Shown here: in pieces, positions 38,301 through 50,000 of the stretch
Layout: each line of letters opens with the position of its first letter
How positions within the stretch are numbered: the first letter of the stretch is position 1
Assembly: GCA_000499405.2 (NCBI GenBank)
Contig: HG738136.1
Span: 2,334,646 to 2,398,645 of the forward strand
DNA length: 64,000 nucleotides
Origin: Onchocerca volvulus
Lineage: Eukaryota > Nematoda > Chromadorea > Rhabditida > Onchocercidae
Direction: 5' to 3'
Notes under the pieces: model-generated
Told to the model about the DNA's origin: nothing
Seen by the model: only the letters and a program-made list of their open reading frames with translations
The model's database searches: none
Position numbers and translations under genes: made by a program

Positions 38301-38453
38301 ATTTTGTCAAGGAATGTCAAGGAAAAAAAAAATTCAAGGAATTTTTATAATCAGTTCGAAAACATACGAAAGACATGTAATATATATAAATTTGTTTGTT
38401 AAACAAAAAAAAAATTTAATCGAATGCTCCTAATCAGCTTTTTGACAAGTATA
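35131..38453. other. Convergent intergenic interval without a gene
   Basis: Lies between the 3' ends of the DUF229 (+) and DIPK1 (-) genes. It contains a 34-nt A run (35272-35305) and AATAAA-type signals near 35343 suited to DUF229. Scattered TTACAGTAATCC-like blocks occur (about 35222, 35383, 37200, 37254). A Helitron-terminus-like block lies at 36542, and a small duplication (CACGAACACTT-TACT with CTGCAATGA, about 37762 and 37790) is also present. No coding exon was supported. Confidence 0.55.
36542..36595 (+). repeat. Sequence resembling the 25.2-kb Helitron-like terminus
   Basis: GGCTACATCGAGCTTGC, then AACTAATCTATACTAATAAAAATATTCATT. The 25221-25275 interval has the same order: GGCTACGCTTGAC, AAGCTC, ACGTTAGTCTATATAAATAAAAATG. 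Likely a related terminus or solo end of the same repeat family. Confidence 0.4.
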
Positions 38454-41400
38454 TCACACATCAGAAAAATTCCATGACCACAGCAATCGTAAAGCAGCGA
38501 CCCGTTCCTCAAATGGTACTGATTTGTCGCGACATGCAGCCAGATATCGATTCGATTTAGTCCAAAATTTACCATACAGTTGATAAATAAGCTTATCGCA
38601 AAATACCTGCAAAAATCCATGATTTGTTTTAATTATACTATCTTGTTAATCGATTCTATTACTATTGAGGACCGTCTATTTCTGGGAATCGGAAAGAACG
38701 AATGCCTTTCAATGTGCACAATTAAAATAACGTGCATAACATCACACTAAAATATATTAAAACAAGGCCTTAAAATTACGTCACATAATTTCAGATGAAT
38801 TATCCACTAAAAGGAAAATTCAAATTTTACCTGAATCTTATTAATCGATATCGACAGTTAAAGCAAAAATTTCTCTTTTTTTTGGATATGAAACGGAATA
38901 TGTGAAAGTAAAAGTAAAGTGTTCCGAGAGCAAAAACAATAAAAAAATAAATAAATAAATAGTTTGGTCTTTTAAAATCAGGTCATTCTCCAATTTTCAT
39001 TATTTTTTTTTTTTATCTTTGTTCTTGTAGTGAAAACAGACATATCTTAAAGCATAGAATGATTTGTTTGTTTCGTTCGAAAAATATTGCAATATGAAAA
39101 TAGCAATTATTTAGGTTATTTTTTACATAAATATTGCACCACGGAAAGTTGCTTCTTTTGATTTTCTCATTTCTACATTTGAAATGAGTTATTATAATTA
39201 GTACAAAGATTCGGAGATGCTCATTATCACGATCAAAGCAAAATGAAAGTGTCAGTCATAAATTTCTCTAATAATTAAAAGATTATTTAAGGACAAGACA
39301 CTTATTTCTTGTGAAATTATGGTGGAACTGCTGGAATTATCATTTTATTTAAATTTATTACGTTTAGATAAATTAGTTAGGTCTCAATCTTTAAAAAGGC
39401 AGGAAATAATAAATTAGAAGAGTAATCAAAAACTGAATTCACAGGTTCATTCTTTAAAAAAATAATTGTTTCCGACCCAATTTTAAAATTCCACATGATC
39501 TTTCAGCATTCTATTTACTCCGTAACTTTTCTCACTGATTAATCATATTTGATAAAGACCATCTGTGTCATTTTCCAATCGAAATTAAATTTCAAAATAC
39601 ACCTTTGCCTCTTCACAATAAATTATAATTTAATTCGTTCACTCTTTTTTTTTTTTTTTTTGATAAAACAAAAAAAAAAAATGTAAAGAATAGCATGTGA
39701 AAAAAACATACTTCTAAATTACTATTTGTCCGATCGCTACAGAATCCCGTGTCATTTTTGCATTTAGCATAGCAGTCGAAATAATGGCAATCCGTATCCT
39801 GCTGGCACATTCGGTTCGTCAGTACGGCTTTCAGACGTGATTTGGTATATAGCATATCTGCGTCCATTACCATAAATCTGTATAATCATCAGTGAATTTC
39901 TTTAAATATGAATACATGAAATAGAAAATGCAATTCGTTATTTTGAGTTAGGATTTTGACTTCCAAGTTTGGTTTTTGATTTAAAGTTTCAAATGAAAAT
40001 TAGACTGAGAACTAAATGCTGTTAAAAGAGGAAAGCTAGAAAATATAGATCTATTTGATTTGAGTTGCATCAACTAACATGGAAAAAAAAATATGAAAAA
40101 AATCTCTTCCCAACAAGGGATTTGAAAAATACAAACTAAACTCAAGACTTGAGAAATATTAATTGAACTTAACGTAGTGAAGTTATAGATTTTGTTCGGA
40201 AAAATATTAAATTTCAACAAACTTTGCATGAAATTTTATAGAAAATCGAAGAAACTGAAAAATTTTCAGACATAAATAACCTTTTAGGATAATCAGCAGC
40301 AAGTCCAAGATTATCAAATTTTATATCACACCACTGCAATGGTTCGTTTAAAAATTCATCGAACAATTTCAGAGTCCCCATCAGATGAAGTAATATTTTA
40401 GCTTTCAAATTCATATAATAACCTTTCATATGAAATGGAACCAATGTTTCAACCTGGTAGAAATGTCCACATGTGCCAATGATCTAGAATATCTATATTT
40501 AATAAACCTTATAAGAACTTACTCTTTCTCTCACTCTAAATGCTTCCAATTTTTACATACTTCTGGACGAGTAAGCAAAGAAATATTAGTAATTTCAATC
40601 AAAAGAATCCCTGCAGATATTAAAATCAAAACCTTCAGTAGAAAATATCTGCCCAAAACTGGTAGTGCAAGCTAGTGCAGTTCCTGAAAGCTAGCGAGTT
40701 TGGTAGTGCAAATTCCTGAAAGTCATATAAACCTAAGGTTAACATTATATGTTGTAACTAAGGCTCATCAAGTATCTCCTATATTAGAAAATAACAAACC
40801 TTGAGCTTACTAAAATCTTCTTCAGAAGACTAAATTTTTGCATGAAATAAATTCACCGTACCTTTGGTGTAACACGTGTGAGAGGTAAAACACGGAAAAT
40901 AATGTATTCATCCTGAGAAAGAAGTGCCCATAAACTTCGACGATCGGCTTCCGACAACGAACTACGTCCTTTACGAACATACATCGGCCAGAGGGTTTCA
41001 ATCAGATGATGTTTATAATGTGCTGGCCAACCCAACCTTAGGTTATAATTAACTATACCAAGAATCTGAAAGCAAAGAATTATGATAGAGAAAATGTGCA
41101 CAATAACAAGTAAAAATATAACTGAAATGAAAATAATTTAAAATATAATTTCAGTAAATAATATAAAAAATTTAAGGTCAAGTATATTTTCCCACAAATG
41201 AATGTATTCTAAGCTTGGAATCATAATTTGTATTTATCGTTTCTTCTCTTGAAAATATTTGGTTCATTTATTTAATAAAGCTATCAGTACTAAAACAACG
41301 ATTTTCTTTTCTGATTTCCTTTTTTTGGATCTTCCAGAAATTTGAATCCGTTATTACGAAGTCTTTTTAAAAAATAAAAAAAATCGACGGGTAAAACAAA

Positions 41401-43780
41401 GATTTAATTGTTTTTACTTCGAACTATTCGGAATTTCAGAAATGATTGGAGAAAAACCAAATTAAAAACTTACAGCATCGAAAAATAGGCTTTCATTAAC
41501 TCGTGGATCCAGATGTTCAAATTCATTAATATTTGGATGCTGACTTTTGAGAACAACCTCTTGTCCACCATCCTTGATTGTGATAACAATTTTATTTCCT
41601 TGATAAATATCCAAAATATTCCATTTTTTATGGTAACATAAACGATTACACAAATCACCGCTCAATTTTCGTTGTGCATAAGCTTCGCACAAATCTAGCA
41701 AAATTTTATGAGCCCTAAAATCAGTAAAATTCTTAAATCTTCCCAGAATGAAGAGTCATAAAATTTATTTATATTGAAATTAGAACTGCTCAACACCTGA
41801 AAAAAGGCGAAAGAACACTGCCAGATGTTAATTTACAATTGCAAAAAAATCACTGCTGAAAAAAAGCTGGTGGCAACTCCACTCCAAATGATTATAAGTC
41901 CAAGAATTAAGTTTAGGAATGGATAAGCTTTGAAATTTTTAGCATGGAGTGCAACTACATCATGATAATAAGCCTAAAATTTAGAAGTTTAGGATTTCGC
42001 TAACCGTGAATGATTACTCGAAGCTACCATTGGGGCCACATCTGTTTGCACGATTGCACTGCTGTTCCAGTCTATAATATTTAAAAAATTGTTAGCTATA
42101 GGAAAAAATTGATATTACAGCAAATTGAAAATAAAGATTATCCTTTAATTAAAGATTTCCAAAACGAAAAATAAAGAGCAAAACGAAGATTACGCAATAT
42201 AAGAGAATCAGTTTTTAAAAGCAAATTACACAACAGTTAGACTTTAAAACAATTAAAATAAATGAAAAGAAGAGAAAGAAATTAACAAAATAGTTTGAAA
42301 AACAGTCAACTTACTTGAATATATTAAATATAATGTTAGCAATGAAAAGAGAAAAGCCATAATGCGGCCCAATTTCGAACAGAAAAACAATCGAACAGCA
42401 CACGGTCCAAGATTACTACGGCTAAAAAAAGAATAAAAAATGAAAAGAAATAAATTTTATAAAGAAGAGAATGCACGTATATTTAGCCATTTTCTAGTTT
42501 AGCAGTTATAATAGAATTAAAAGAGGAAAATAAAAAATGAATTAAACAAAATAATTGAACATTATGCAGACAAGATACATAATATAATTGAATTGCTAAA
42601 AGTCTTGCTAGAAGAATAGATGCATGACATTTGAGAAATAAAATGATATCTACTGTATTTAAATGCTATTTCTTTGAACCGATATAAGTAAAAAATGTAA
42701 GGATTGTAGCTTCGTACTTCTATATAAGCCTTTGATAACCCAATATATATAATTAATTAATTAAGTAGAGGTTCTTGACTTAATACTCTAATGTTGCTCA
42801 ATTTAAAAAAAAATATATATTTGAAAAAAATCTTATAGTTCAGTAGATATAACGGATTAAAAAATAAGGAAGTAAAAACACAAAATAAACAAAATGATCA
42901 GAATGCAGACAGCATTGAAAAAGAATACTGAAAATAAATATTTAAGTTTCAAAATTTCTACCCAATAATCCAAAATACTATCATTAAACCGACATTTACA
43001 ACATGAACGAGCACTGCTTGAATGAAAAAAGCAAATAGATGAATCAAATATGCCAAGTTTAATCATCATCACTGATTGTGAATAGAAAACTACAGTAAAT
43101 TCCGTTCATTTAAGATAACGACCAGTTCTTAGCCAACAATAGTAATTAAAGCGGAATGGAACGATACTGATGCGACTACCGACTATAGTAATTATCAAGT
43201 GTCAAAGGTTAAGATGAAATGAACTTTTAGCAATATCTTTTTGTAGAAAGAATATCGTAGAAATGACTGCACCCACTGAATAGATGTTTATCTTTTTCAT
43301 CTTACATAATTTGATGCAGAAAAATCAAGTGAAAAAATTTTGGAAAAAAATATGCCATTGGCTCTATCGATTAAAACTAAAATATAAAAAATATCAACAA
43401 AGAAGACATATGTTAGAGATTATCAATAAGTAAAAATGGAATGTGACAAAAGCAAAGAAAATAAAGAATCTATGAGAAATCAGTTTATGCTTGTTCTGTA
43501 AATTAAGCTTAGCTTTTCACAAAAAAAAAAAAAAAAAAAAAAATTCCAAATTTAAACTGTCAAAGTTAAATTTCTGAAATTTCATGTCAACAAATTCATT
43601 TTTTTAAATAAAAAATAAAGCTAAACATGTGATTATTTGATTGAAATTAGATCTTGCTAAATTTAACCTTGTTCGTAGACAGCTGCAGCAATCGCATAAT
43701 TCATCATCGCTATCCTCTTCCATAAATCCATTCGGCATATAATGTATATTCGATGATGAGATTTTCGAATATTCCATCAT
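38454..43780 (-). CDS. DIPK1/FAM69 family protein kinase-like, secretory-pathway type II membrane protein
   Basis: Nine minus-strand exons give 416 residues: 43780-43668, 43016-42990 (27 nt), 42421-42315, 42071-42005, 41714-41474, 41065-40862, 40453-40281, 39877-39712, 38606-38454 (TGA). The cytosolic N-terminus carries a Cys cluster (ELCDCCSCLRT, SCCKCRRSNLG). One helix follows at about 64-82 (GRIMAFLFSLLTLYLIYS), then a lumenal Cys-rich region (LDLCEAYAQRKLSGDLCNRL) with sequons NSS and NHS. The kinase-like domain shows VVLKSQ (putative ATP lysine), an inserted EF-hand-like stretch (GRSSLSEADRRSLWALLSQD), a D-x-K-x-x-N loop (CDIKFDN) and DAD in DFG position. The PIP49/FAM69 pattern also includes the Cys-rich CQQDTDCHYFDCYAKCKND. 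In vertebrates these proteins reside in the ER; the substrate is unknown. The start is the first in-frame ATG (MMEYSKI). The frame is open about 65 nt further upstream without an ATG, so an upstream exon is possible. Confidence 0.85.
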
Positions 43781-44769
43781 CGTTTTCGATATTATACTTT
43801 TCTTACTTTCTTCATTGAACTTATACAAATAATTTCTGATTTCATTTAATCAACCATTTATACGTACGCCGTACTCCTAAACTTTCAGTATCATGCAAAA
43901 ATAATCTTTTAAGTTATTGAAAATTTTTCATTTTTGCACGTATTTACATACTTATTACATATGTAAATGTTTTTAATAATTTAACAAAAAAGTAGTATTA
44001 AAATATGTATATATATATGAATGTATGTTCTATATAAGTTATCGTGGACGAGAACGTGAATATACCGACGTAAGTGCACGTACACACACGTTTAACTGGC
44101 ATATGAAGTGAACGAGAAGCATCCATATTTAAATCTTCTCAATCTAAATTTTACTGCCCCAAGAGACAACATTTTAGAAAAAAAAGCAGAACTCTCACCT
44201 AAATCTTTGACATCTTAACGGCATTTCAAATCATTTCGGGTTTTTGCTACTCGAATGCTAGCCTGCTTAAACCTCCAAATTTCGCTAATTAAAAAATGTT
44301 TTTGTCATAATTAAGTGATTCTCTCCGCAACATACACGCTATTTTATTTTCTTCTCAATCTCTTTCTGAACTGTGTTTTCAATTATATCTCATTAACTCG
44401 AACAAACTTTCTACTTCTTATTAATTATTCTTAAACTTTCATAATCCTCTTCCCGTTATCTATTGCCGAGTTTTTTTATTCTTTTACAATATGATGTTTT
44501 GAAAATCTTGTCACTTTCTGCTTCCTCCTCTTTTCCGATAGTATTTTTTTCATTCAATACTTTTTTATTTGTATATATATTTTCAACATTGTCAATACCA
44601 GATTCTCGCCAAAGACATTCTACTTTTTTTTGCGACAATTTTTGAAGAATAAGTGAAGATTACCCACTTTCCGCTCGTTAATTTTTCTATTCCGGATGTT
44701 CCGGATATTGTGATATTGCATTTCTGGAACATTGTTTATGTATGTTTCCAGAAAAGATTGGATGATTAA
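43781..44769. promoter_or_regulatory. Shared divergent 5' region of DIPK1 (-) and MEAF6 (+)
   Basis: About 1 kb separates the two start codons. The stretch 44041-44095 has four ACGT cores (GAACGTGA, CGACGTAA, GCACGTAC, ACACGTTT), unusual in this AT-rich sequence. Promoter function is inferred from position only. Confidence 0.35.
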
Positions 44770-45716
44770 ATGGCTAACGATTTAAATGAAATAAGAAGGG
44801 AACTAGCTGATCTTGTGAAACGTCGTACCGAACTTGCTGTAAGTTTATTATTCAAGTTAAAAATTTCTCATTTTAGGTTTTGTACATACAATTTTGTAAC
44901 ATATTTTATGCTTTTTGTATATGACCCGTTAATTCAATTTTTTGCTTCATGCAAAGCCTAACATTTGCTTGAAACCTTCTGTATAAGGCCTGTTCTAAAA
45001 GTTTGTTTTGGATCTACTGAGTTAGTATTTTGTTTAAACAATATCTAAGCTTTAAAAAAATGGTTAGCTTTGTATGTTTTTTTTTTCTTTTTTTTTTTTA
45101 GGAAACGCTTGGCGCCCTTGAACAACAAATTTACAACTTTGAAGGTTCATATTTAGAAGAGACGGCAGATTATGGAAATGTCGTAAAAGGTGAGACATTG
45201 TTACGTATGGAATAGAATCTTCCAAGTTATTACTTTATTTTGTGTTATTGGTCACTTCAACTGGTCATGAAATTATTTGTTATTAGATTATTCGAGCGCA
45301 AATCTTCATATATTGACTTCATTCCCACATGTCGAACTTTTGTTATGATATCTTTTCAGTTATGAATTTTTATATTTATCTCAATACTTTCTGTTTCTAT
45401 GATAAGCATTTCAGTAACTTTTAGATATTTAAAGAAGATAAAATACTATAAGTGTTTTATAGGTTGGGATCGATTAACATTGGTTGCACCACCGTCGAAA
45501 AATAGCTTGAAGTTGGATAAAAAAGGTGCAAGAAAAGGTATGCGTGAATCGGAAAGGTTATTTTCTAGTTCTTCGGTTACCTCACCAGCATCATTAAGTC
45601 GTAGCACCATTCAACAATCGGTACATGAGGATAGTCCGAATAATAGTCCAAAGTCTTTACCAGGTCGAGATATTCCATCGAAGAAAAGTGGTAGCAAGAA
45701 AAAATCGCCAAAATGA
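44770..45716 (+). CDS. MEAF6: MEAF6/Eaf6 homologue, subunit of NuA4/HBO1-type histone acetyltransferase complexes
   Basis: Three exons, 44770-44838, 45102-45189 and 45463-45716 (TGA 45714-45716), give 136 residues. The N-terminal coiled coil ([20 protein letters not shown]) and the conserved core ([26 protein letters not shown]) match animal MEAF6 very closely. [15 protein letters not shown] is the next conserved block. The C-terminus is a basic, Ser-rich tail ending [11 protein letters not shown], shorter than the vertebrate tail. MEAF6 is a nuclear scaffold subunit of MYST acetyltransferase complexes (NuA4/TIP60, HBO1, MOZ/MORF). AATAAA at 45840-45845 would give a 3'UTR of about 125-150 nt. 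It is transcribed in the same direction as VPS34, 1.33 kb upstream of it. Confidence 0.92.
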
Positions 45717-47049
45717 TTGAGATTGTAGTTTCAAGCCCTAATATTTGATTTATCATCTTGAACTTAAATCTGGATCTATTCACTTTTTGAGATAAAATTC
45801 AAAATTTTTTACTTAATTTCAAAAATTGATAACTTTCTAAATAAACAATGGTGCTGTCTTGATGCAAGTGAAAATTTTTGCATTATTAAAATGGTCATAT
45901 GCATTTATTATTTTTTTCGGTATGTGCTTATGTGGGAAATAAACATTATATGCCAGTACATAAGTTAACATCTTACGGAGTTTATATTACTACTTTAACA
46001 TATTAGTTTATATTACTACTTTAACTTTAGTTTGATATTTATTTTTGTTTTAATCAATTGTTCGTTTTTGGAATTTATTAAACTATATTCCAAAATTTCT
46101 GTGAGCAAAAGATCGTTTTTTATATATATATATTTTTTTCTTATTATGAGTTTTTCTTATTATGCAAAATTGTTCTTATGTTATTGTTTTTCTTCTGTAT
46201 ATTATTTGTAAAATTTCTCTTTCATATTTAGGAAGATATTTTATGAGATTTACTGAAAAGTAAAATTAGACATATTTTTGTCTTCTCAGGATTTTTTTCG
46301 CCTTTCCTAGGCAACCGTTAATGTCATTATCTTGAGGTTGAAATTATTTCTACAAATCGTTTTGCTCCAAATTACTATTCGTCTTATTATTTTATAAATT
46401 TCTCAAAAAAAAAAAGACTATTATTTTTAGTTTATTTGATATACGGGATTATCATGTGCTCTTGAATTTGCTTATTTGTTTTTGTTATTCAAAAAAAGCA
46501 TTGATAAAATATTTATGAGGATGGTGTGCAATATGGGATAACACGGCCAGTGTACAAACTGATGAAATATTATGAAAGATTTTAATAATTTGAAATTTCT
46601 TCAGTGAATAATAGAATGTGAGAGATATATTGGGATATAAAGAAAAATGAAAGAAAATTTAAATCCATAAATAATTTATAGATTTAAATTTTATCTATTT
46701 AAAATGGATATAATCAGTAGAAATAGAGGAAATTTAAATGTACTAAGTTGATATACTAAATTATATTCAAAAAAAATTTGTGGTTATTGTATAAATTTGC
46801 TTGAGTCGATAAAAAAAGGAATTTGTTCGAGTCGATAAAAAATGGAAAAAAAAAGTGGGGTAATTTAATTCTTGTGAAATCAGTTGGGCTTTGAAAAAAA
46901 AAATGGATAAAATTTGTGGATTTTTGATGATTTGTATAGATAAGACGCAAGGTTTATTTTCAGATACTTGTGGAAAGATTATTAGTATTTAGTAATGGCT
47001 ACTTCATCAATTAACAGTTCTTGAAGAAATTGTAAGTTGACAAAATAAG
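45717..47049. other. Intergenic region between MEAF6 and VPS34
   Basis: Contains the MEAF6 3'UTR with AATAAA at 45840 and again near 45935, then AT-rich sequence with no supported exon. No clean TTTTCAG acceptor precedes the VPS34 ATG, so whether that message is trans-spliced cannot be told. Confidence 0.5.
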
Positions 47050-50000
47050 ATGGACAATGAATTTTTGTATATTCATAGCTGTGACATCAATGAGAATATA
47101 CAATTACGAATTGGTTCTTTGGAAGGGAGTATATCACTTTTAGATAAATCTTATCGTGTTGTCGGTGGCAATTTCTTCATTACTGCTTCGGTTAGTTTTT
47201 TTTTTCCTTTAATTTAAACTTTAATTTTTTTTGAAAATTTAAAGATATTAAAATTTGCACATCGGAATATTCCAGAATTCAATAATTATAGAAGTTGAAA
47301 TCGAAAATTAATTAAACTTTATTGCAGACCTAAATAATCTGCGACAATAATTCAATAGCGATGAGAAATTCAGTTTTAAAATTTATTTTAATTTACTAAC
47401 AGTTTTTTTATAGGTTTACTGTAACAAACGACAAATAGGTGTACCAGTTTCAACATCATATAAACCCCCACCAAGTCATGTTCGTACAACTCTTCATTCC
47501 TGGGATGAATGGATTTTGTTACCGATCAAAATAAAGTATGCTTTTTACATAATTCTATCAAAGATTTATGCTTCATTTAGAGTAAAATTTAATTAATTTG
47601 ATAACAAACTAAGGAAAATTTTCCAATTTTCTTTCAAAATTCTAAGAACAAAGCTCTAATTTTAGTCTTGGATATCCGAAAACATACCGATTTTGAGCTT
47701 TCTTCGTTTTTAGGCCATGATTTCTGTATTGAAATGCTTGGACTAGATCTTTTATCCTTCAAAAACAGCAGTATCAGATAATTTTTTTTAAATAATTTTT
47801 TAGCTTTTTTAGAATTATAGAAATATTCAAAAATTCATACAGTATTGATTTTTTTTTCAGTGAATTGAGCCTTGATTCATTTATTCATACATGCTTGTGG
47901 GATGTATCAGATAGCCTGGAACCACGATTCATAGCACATTCATCCATTTCTCTGTTCAGTAAACGTGGAGTACTTCGCTCTGGTACGATTGCGCTGAAAA
48001 TGGATGTAGCCACAAAACCTGATGATTACTTAAGGCCACCTTTGCCATCTAAGGTCTAATTTATCGAAATGATGCAGTCTTATGATTTTTTTCCACTATC
48101 TTGAATTCATATTTACCATTGCAGTTAATTATGTTATTACGAGAACGGCACTGCTTGAAAATAAATTATTATCTTCTAGTTATCAGCATTGCGGCAGTTA
48201 TCATTAGACAAAAGATGGAGTAATCCAATATGTCAATAAGCTTCATTCGATATTTCAATATTCTGTAGTAAATTACGTTTCCGAATATTGGGCGAGTTTT
48301 TCTTTTTACCTTCAATGCTAAAATATACGGAAGGAAATATTATTTATTGTAAGTTAATTATTTTTATTTTACAGTTTACGAAACAGACAGGCGTTGATCG
48401 TTTGCAAAAACGAACAAAAGAATATGGTGAGAGATTGATCGAGCACGTTGATTGGCTCGATCGACTCACATTTCCACGCATTGAACAGATCAAGAAAGAA
48501 GTTCGTTTAATATTTCTTATTGTAATTAGTTGTTATAATGAAATATGAAATTCTATGAGGAAAAAGCATGATGTATTAATGATTTGGACAGAAATCAATA
48601 TTGAATTTATTAAGGAACTGAAGTATGCAATAGAAAGATGCAATGGCTATTGGTAAATATTCGGATAGATAGAGCATTAATCGTAATGTAGAAAATGAGA
48701 GTAGATAGACAAGTTTCAAAATACAGTAACAAGCATAACTTTCTATTAAGAGGAGTAATATTCTATTAAAATAGACATAAGTTTTTGTTAAAATATTGTC
48801 TTTTATGCATGAGTGAATTTATTTTTTAGCGTGAAGTCGAACAGCGTTGTTTATATTTAATTGTCGAAATGGCACGAGTTGTTTGCGGGGACTGCACGTA
48901 TTCTGTAGTTTATTATGAAGATGAAGAAGAGACAAGAGCACAAAGTGTTTATCCATTAATCGATCCGGAGATGGATTTGGAAAATCTTTGTGAACTCAAG
49001 CATCACATGATGACGCGTAGCTCACGTGCTGGTTTCATTGAACGTGAACTTAAACCAAATGCTTCTGCCCGTCTTTACCTAGAAAAGATAATCCAGGTAT
49101 ATTGTTCGTTTCTATTTGTGATATCAGGTCTGCAAATCTGTCATTTCAGCTAATTTTTCAAGAATCTGAAGTTCCTGGTTCCAAGGCATAATTTTCTGGA
49201 GGTTTTTGCGTATCATCGAGATTATCGATTTGCAAACGTTGACTAATATTCATTTTATTTATAAACATAAAATTTATTTCATGGAAGGGTTTCTCGAACT
49301 CAGAAATCTTTTCCGATTGTATTTTTCAGTCTAGAAGCCTAATATATTTTTCAGCATATTTACTCTGGATAGTTAGTTGATTGTATCCATTTCAGTTACC
49401 ACCAACACACGCAATAAACATAGAAGAGCGTGATTTAATATGGAAATTTCGATATTTTCTTCGGAATAATCGTAAAGCATTACTAAAATTTGTTCGCTCA
49501 GTTGCTTGGGATAAAAATGAAGAGGCGGCCTATGCTTTGGTCCTTGTGAAGTAAATGTTATCGAATCTTATTTATTCATGTATAATTCATGGGTAATGTT
49601 AAAGATTGTACATAGTTAGTATTCGGAAATTCTTGGAATATTTGACTGATAGTTAGAATTTGAAATTTATTTTATGGCTAGTCATAATTTATTTAAAAAA
49701 AAAAAAAAAAAAAAGGCCAGATAAAAAAATTGAGAACAGTGCAATGTCAAATTGGAAATTGAGAATAAATCTATTTTTCATAATTCACTAAGAAATTTTT
49801 CCAGATTGAAATATTAAGCGCTCTGTTTACTGAATTAAGATTTTTAGCGATTGGTCGCCGTTGGAAGCCAGTGATGCTTTGGAACTTCTTTCGCCAACAT
49901 TTCGAAACATTGAACTGCGTCGCTATGCAGTATCACGGTTATCACATGCTAAGCCTGAGCAAATTTTATTGTATTTGCCGCAACTTGTACAAGCGCTTAA

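Noticed and set aside
46756..46950. Minus-strand open frame between MEAF6 and VPS34
   Set aside because: Phe/Lys/Asn-rich translation of AT-rich DNA with no conserved features.
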